Source: Streptomyces sp. Je 1-79
Lineage (GTDB): Bacteria; Actinomycetota; Actinomycetes; Streptomycetales; Streptomycetaceae
DNA: 64,000 nucleotides
Assembly (NCBI RefSeq): GCF_025195125.1
Contig: NZ_JAMGSL010000002.1
Location: forward strand, 372,001 to 436,000
Direction of reading: 5' to 3'
Part shown: positions 61,586 to 64,000 of the stretch, one piece after another
Layout: every line of letters begins with the position of its first letter
Position numbering within the stretch: the first letter of the stretch is position 1
The notes under the pieces: model-generated
Told to the model about the DNA's origin: nothing
Seen by the model: only the letters and a program-made list of their open reading frames with translations
Database searches by the model: none
Translations under genes and position numbers: made by a program

Positions 61586-63171
61586 GAGCGGTGCCTTCCG
61601 AGGAGGTACGAGGGGACGGCGGCGAGCAGGATCAGCGCGGCGGCGTAAGGGGCCGCCGCCGCGAACGAGCCGGTGCCGGTCTCCGTCCACAGCCGGGTGG
61701 CGAGGGTGTCCATGCCCGTGGGGCGCAGGAGCAGGGTGGCGGGGAGTTCCTTCATGCAGACCACGAAGGTGAGGGCCGCCCCGGCCGCGACGCCGGGGGC
61801 CGCGAGCGGCAGGGTGACCTCCCTCAGGACGCCGAACGGGGTGCGGCCCAGGGAGCGGGCCACGTCGTCCAGGACCGGCGGCGACTGCAGGACGGCGGCG
61901 CGCGTGGCGGCGACCGCGACCGGCAGGAAGAGCACCGCGTACGCGCAGATCAGGAGCGGCGTCTCCTGGTACAGCGGCCGGGCGTAGCGCACGGCGAAGA
62001 AGACCAGGGCGAGCGCGACGGTGATGCCGGGGACGGCGTGGCCCGCGTACGCGGCTTGTTCGAGCAGGTGGGCGAGGCGGCCCCGGTGGCGGGCGGCGAT
62101 GACGCCGACCGGCAGGGCGAGCAGGGTGGTGAGGGCGGCGCCCGCGGCGGCGACGCCGAGGGTGGTGAGCGCGGTACCGGTGAGCGTGGCCGGGTCCCAG
62201 GTCGCGGAGGAGCCGACTGCGAGCCAGTAGCCGAGCGTGGCGAGCGGGAAGCCGACGGCCGCGGCGACGACGGCTCCGCACCAGGAGAGGGCGACCGGCC
62301 TGAGCCGGCCCAGGGCGGCAGGAAGGGCCCGCCGAGCGGTGCCCGTGCCGGTACGGGCGTAGTCGGCGCGGCCTCGGGTGCGGGTCTCGGCGGTGACGAG
62401 CAGCACGGTCATGAGGACCAGGACCGCGCTGAGCGCGGCGGCGGGCGTGCGGTCGAAGCTGGCCCGGTAGGAGGTGTAGATGCCCCGGGTGAAGGTGTCG
62501 TACCGCATGAGGGACACGGCGCCGAAGTCGGAGAGCACGTACAGCGCGACGAGGAGTCCGCCGCCGGCCGCGGCGGGTCGCAACTGCGGCAGGGTGACGC
62601 GGAGGAAGGTGCGGAAGGGGCCGTGGCCGAGGGAGCGGGCGACCTCCTCGTGTCCGGGGTCGGTGCCCCGCAGGGCGGCGGCGACCGGCAGGTACACGTA
62701 CGGGAAGCTCACGAGGGTGAGCGCCAGTGCCGATCCGGTGAAGCCGGCGAGTGAGGGAGCGGCGGAGAGCCAGGCGAAGGCGGCGACGTAACTCGGCACG
62801 GCGAGCGGCAGGGTGACGAGAACGGACCAGGCGCGGGCGCCCGGCAGGGCCGTGCGGACGGTGAGCCAGGCGAGGGACACGCCGATCACCGTGCTGGCCG
62901 CGACGACCGCGGCGGTGAGACCGAGGCTGTGCAGCAGGAGTTCGCCGGTGCGCTCGTCGGCGATGACGTCCCAGGCGTAGGCGGGGCCGTGTTCCAGGGC
63001 GCGGACGGCGAGATAGCCGAGGGGCAGCACGGCCAGGGCGGCGGCGAGCACGGCGGGCACGATCAGCACCCAGGAGGGCCGGGAACCGGCGCGCCGCCGC
63101 CCGGCGGGTGCGGGAGCACCCGCCGGGCGGCGGTCGCGACGGGCCGGGGCGGAGAGCTCCGGTGAGGTCAC
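61582..63171 (-). CDS. Ferric iron ABC transporter permease (FbpB-like)
   Basis: A 529-residue permease made of two fused permease units, about twelve membrane helices in all, with the EAA-type loops [18 protein letters not shown] and [18 protein letters not shown] one per half. It is typical of FbpB/SfuB ferric importers. GTG start lies one base after the binding-protein stop. Confidence 0.93.
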   Translation of the reverse strand: MTSPELSAPARRDRRPAGAPAPAGRRRAGSRPSWVLIVPAVLAAALAVLPLGYLAVRALEHGPAYAWDVIADERTGELLLHSLGLTAAVVAASTVIGVSLAWLTVRTALPGARAWSVLVTLPLAVPSYVAAFAWLSAAPSLAGFTGSALALTLVSFPYVYLPVAAALRGTDPGHEEVARSLGHGPFRTFLRVTLPQLRPAAAGGGLLVALYVLSDFGAVSLMRYDTFTRGIYTSYRASFDRTPAAALSAVLVLMTVLLVTAETRTRGRADYARTGTGTARRALPAALGRLRPVALSWCGAVVAAAVGFPLATLGYWLAVGSSATWDPATLTGTALTTLGVAAAGAALTTLLALPVGVIAARHRGRLAHLLEQAAYAGHAVPGITVALALVFFAVRYARPLYQETPLLICAYAVLFLPVAVAATRAAVLQSPPVLDDVARSLGRTPFGVLREVTLPLAAPGVAAGAALTFVVCMKELPATLLLRPTGMDTLATRLWTETGTGSFAAAAPYAAALILLAAVPSYLLGRHRS

Positions 63172-63172
63172 G

Positions 63173-64000
63173 TCAGACCAGTCCGGCTTCCTGGAGCATG
63201 GCCAGGGTTTCCTTCAGGGAGTCGAGCTTGCCGAGGTCGATCTTCGGCGGCTGGAGGGTCTCCAGTGGAGGTACGCCCTCGGCGGTCTTCACGCCGGCGG
63301 CCAGCGGGTACTCCTTGGTCTCTTCGGCGAAGTACGTCTGGGACTCGACGGAGAGCAGGTAGTCGACGGCCTTCTGCGCGTACGCGGCCTGCTTCTCGTC
63401 GGCGCCCTTGAGTATGCCGACGCCGGAGACGTTGACGAGGCCGCCCGGGTCGCCCTTGGGCAGGTAGTGGATCTTGGCCTTCATCTTGTCGGCGCCCTTC
63501 TCCGCCGCCTGCTCGTACCAGTAGTAGTGGTTGAGCAGGCCGAGGGAGACCTCGCCCTTGTCGACGGCTTCGAGGACCTTGAGGTTGCCCTCGTACACCT
63601 TGGGCTCGTTGGCCTTGAGGCCCTTGAGCCAGGTGCGGGTGGCCTCGTCGCCCTCCAGGACGCGCATGCCGGTGACGAACGCCTGGAAGGAGGCGTTGGT
63701 CGGCACGAAGCCGATCTTGCCCTTCCACTCGGGCTTGACCAGCTCGTGGACGCTGCTCGGCGGCGTGGGGACCTGATCGGGGTTGTACCCGAGGACGCGC
63801 ACGCGACCGCTGACACCGGTCCAGTCACCGCCCGACCCGCGGTAGGCGGTGTCGACCTTGTCGAGGGTGGCCTTCGGGAGCGGCGCGAGGCGCTGCTCCT
63901 TGGAGAGCGCGCCGAGGGCTCCGGCGTCCTGGGAGAGGAAGAGGCCGGCCTCGGTCTTGTCCCCCTCCTCCAGGAGCTGGGCGGAGAGCTCGGCGCTGTC
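63173..64000 (-). CDS. Ferric iron-binding protein (FbpA-like), N-terminus beyond window
   Basis: The C-terminal about 275 residues of a periplasmic-type ferric-binding protein: YRGSGGDWTGVSGRVRVLGYN, a linker strand, and LLNHYYWYEQ with the adjacent tyrosines that bind iron. The signal peptide and N-terminal lobe lie beyond the right edge. It is the first visible gene of the Fbp-type iron operon with the permease and ATPase downstream. Confidence 0.92.
   Translation of the reverse strand, partial: DSAELSAQLLEEGDKTEAGLFLSQDAGALGALSKEQRLAPLPKATLDKVDTAYRGSGGDWTGVSGRVRVLGYNPDQVPTPPSSVHELVKPEWKGKIGFVPTNASFQAFVTGMRVLEGDEATRTWLKGLKANEPKVYEGNLKVLEAVDKGEVSLGLLNHYYWYEQAAEKGADKMKAKIHYLPKGDPGGLVNVSGVGILKGADEKQAAYAQKAVDYLLSVESQTYFAEETKEYPLAAGVKTAEGVPPLETLQPPKIDLGKLDSLKETLAMLQEAGLV

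Overview
The window is very GC-rich with strongly GC-biased third codon positions, GTG and TTG starts, dense ATGA/GTGA gene overlaps and a gene content typical of Streptomyces or a close actinobacterial relative (SepF paralogue, ECF41 sigma factor, LacI/MalR-type regulator, SpoIIE-type phosphatase, Pnkp/Hen1 RNA repair). I see no rRNA, tRNA, CRISPR array or intact insertion sequence.

Region 1 (1-17.0 kb, all minus strand) is the most interesting. One tightly overlapping operon starts at a class III nucleotide cyclase (start at 16223). It continues through a P-loop NTPase, an SPFH-like protein, a small Pycsar-effector-like membrane protein, a von Willebrand A protein, a tubulin-like protein, a multi-pass membrane protein, a pseudokinase-zinc ribbon-GTPase fusion and a GTPase-associated (GAP1-like) protein cut by the window edge. 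A Crp/Fnr regulator lies just upstream in the same direction. The cyclase C-terminus and the NTPase N-terminus share a short G-D-x-(N/Q)-(V/I)-(F/Y)-E-G-N motif resembling paired amyloid-signalling motifs. I read this as a composite, cyclic-nucleotide-linked conflict or signalling system; that function is inference.

Region 2 (17.2-31.7 kb) is mostly housekeeping and repair: Pnkp-Hen1 RNA repair, an ECF41 sigma factor with its carboxymuconolactone-decarboxylase-like partner behind an exact TGTCACA-N16-CGTC promoter, homocysteine methyltransferase, an F420-type oxidoreductase, a MazG-like hydrolase with an ATPase, a SepF paralogue, and an Lrp/AsnC regulator divergent from an L-asparaginase-aspartase pair.

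Region 3 (31.7-37.1 kb) is a decaying accessory segment: a TIR-transmembrane protein, degenerate repeats, an alpha-glucosidase pseudogene with an amber codon and frameshifts next to its LacI-type regulator, a histidine kinase relic that has lost its phosphoacceptor region, and a TerD tail fragment.

Region 4 (37.1-44.6 kb) looks like a metal-chelate module: PLP enzyme, GHMP kinase, DUF364-type Rossmann protein and a FecCD-type ABC importer, divergent from an MFS transporter across a Zur-like box.

Region 5 (44.6-64 kb) carries a peptide-type binding protein, secreted M14 and S8 peptidases, a LuxR-type regulator, and a TetR-linked catabolic cluster (TauD-type dioxygenase, MFS, aldehyde dehydrogenase, acyl-CoA ligase, and an enoyl-CoA hydratase at a distance) tied together by a shared CGTTA direct-repeat element. 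It ends with a SpoIIE-type phosphatase and an Fbp-type ferric iron ABC transporter running off the right edge.
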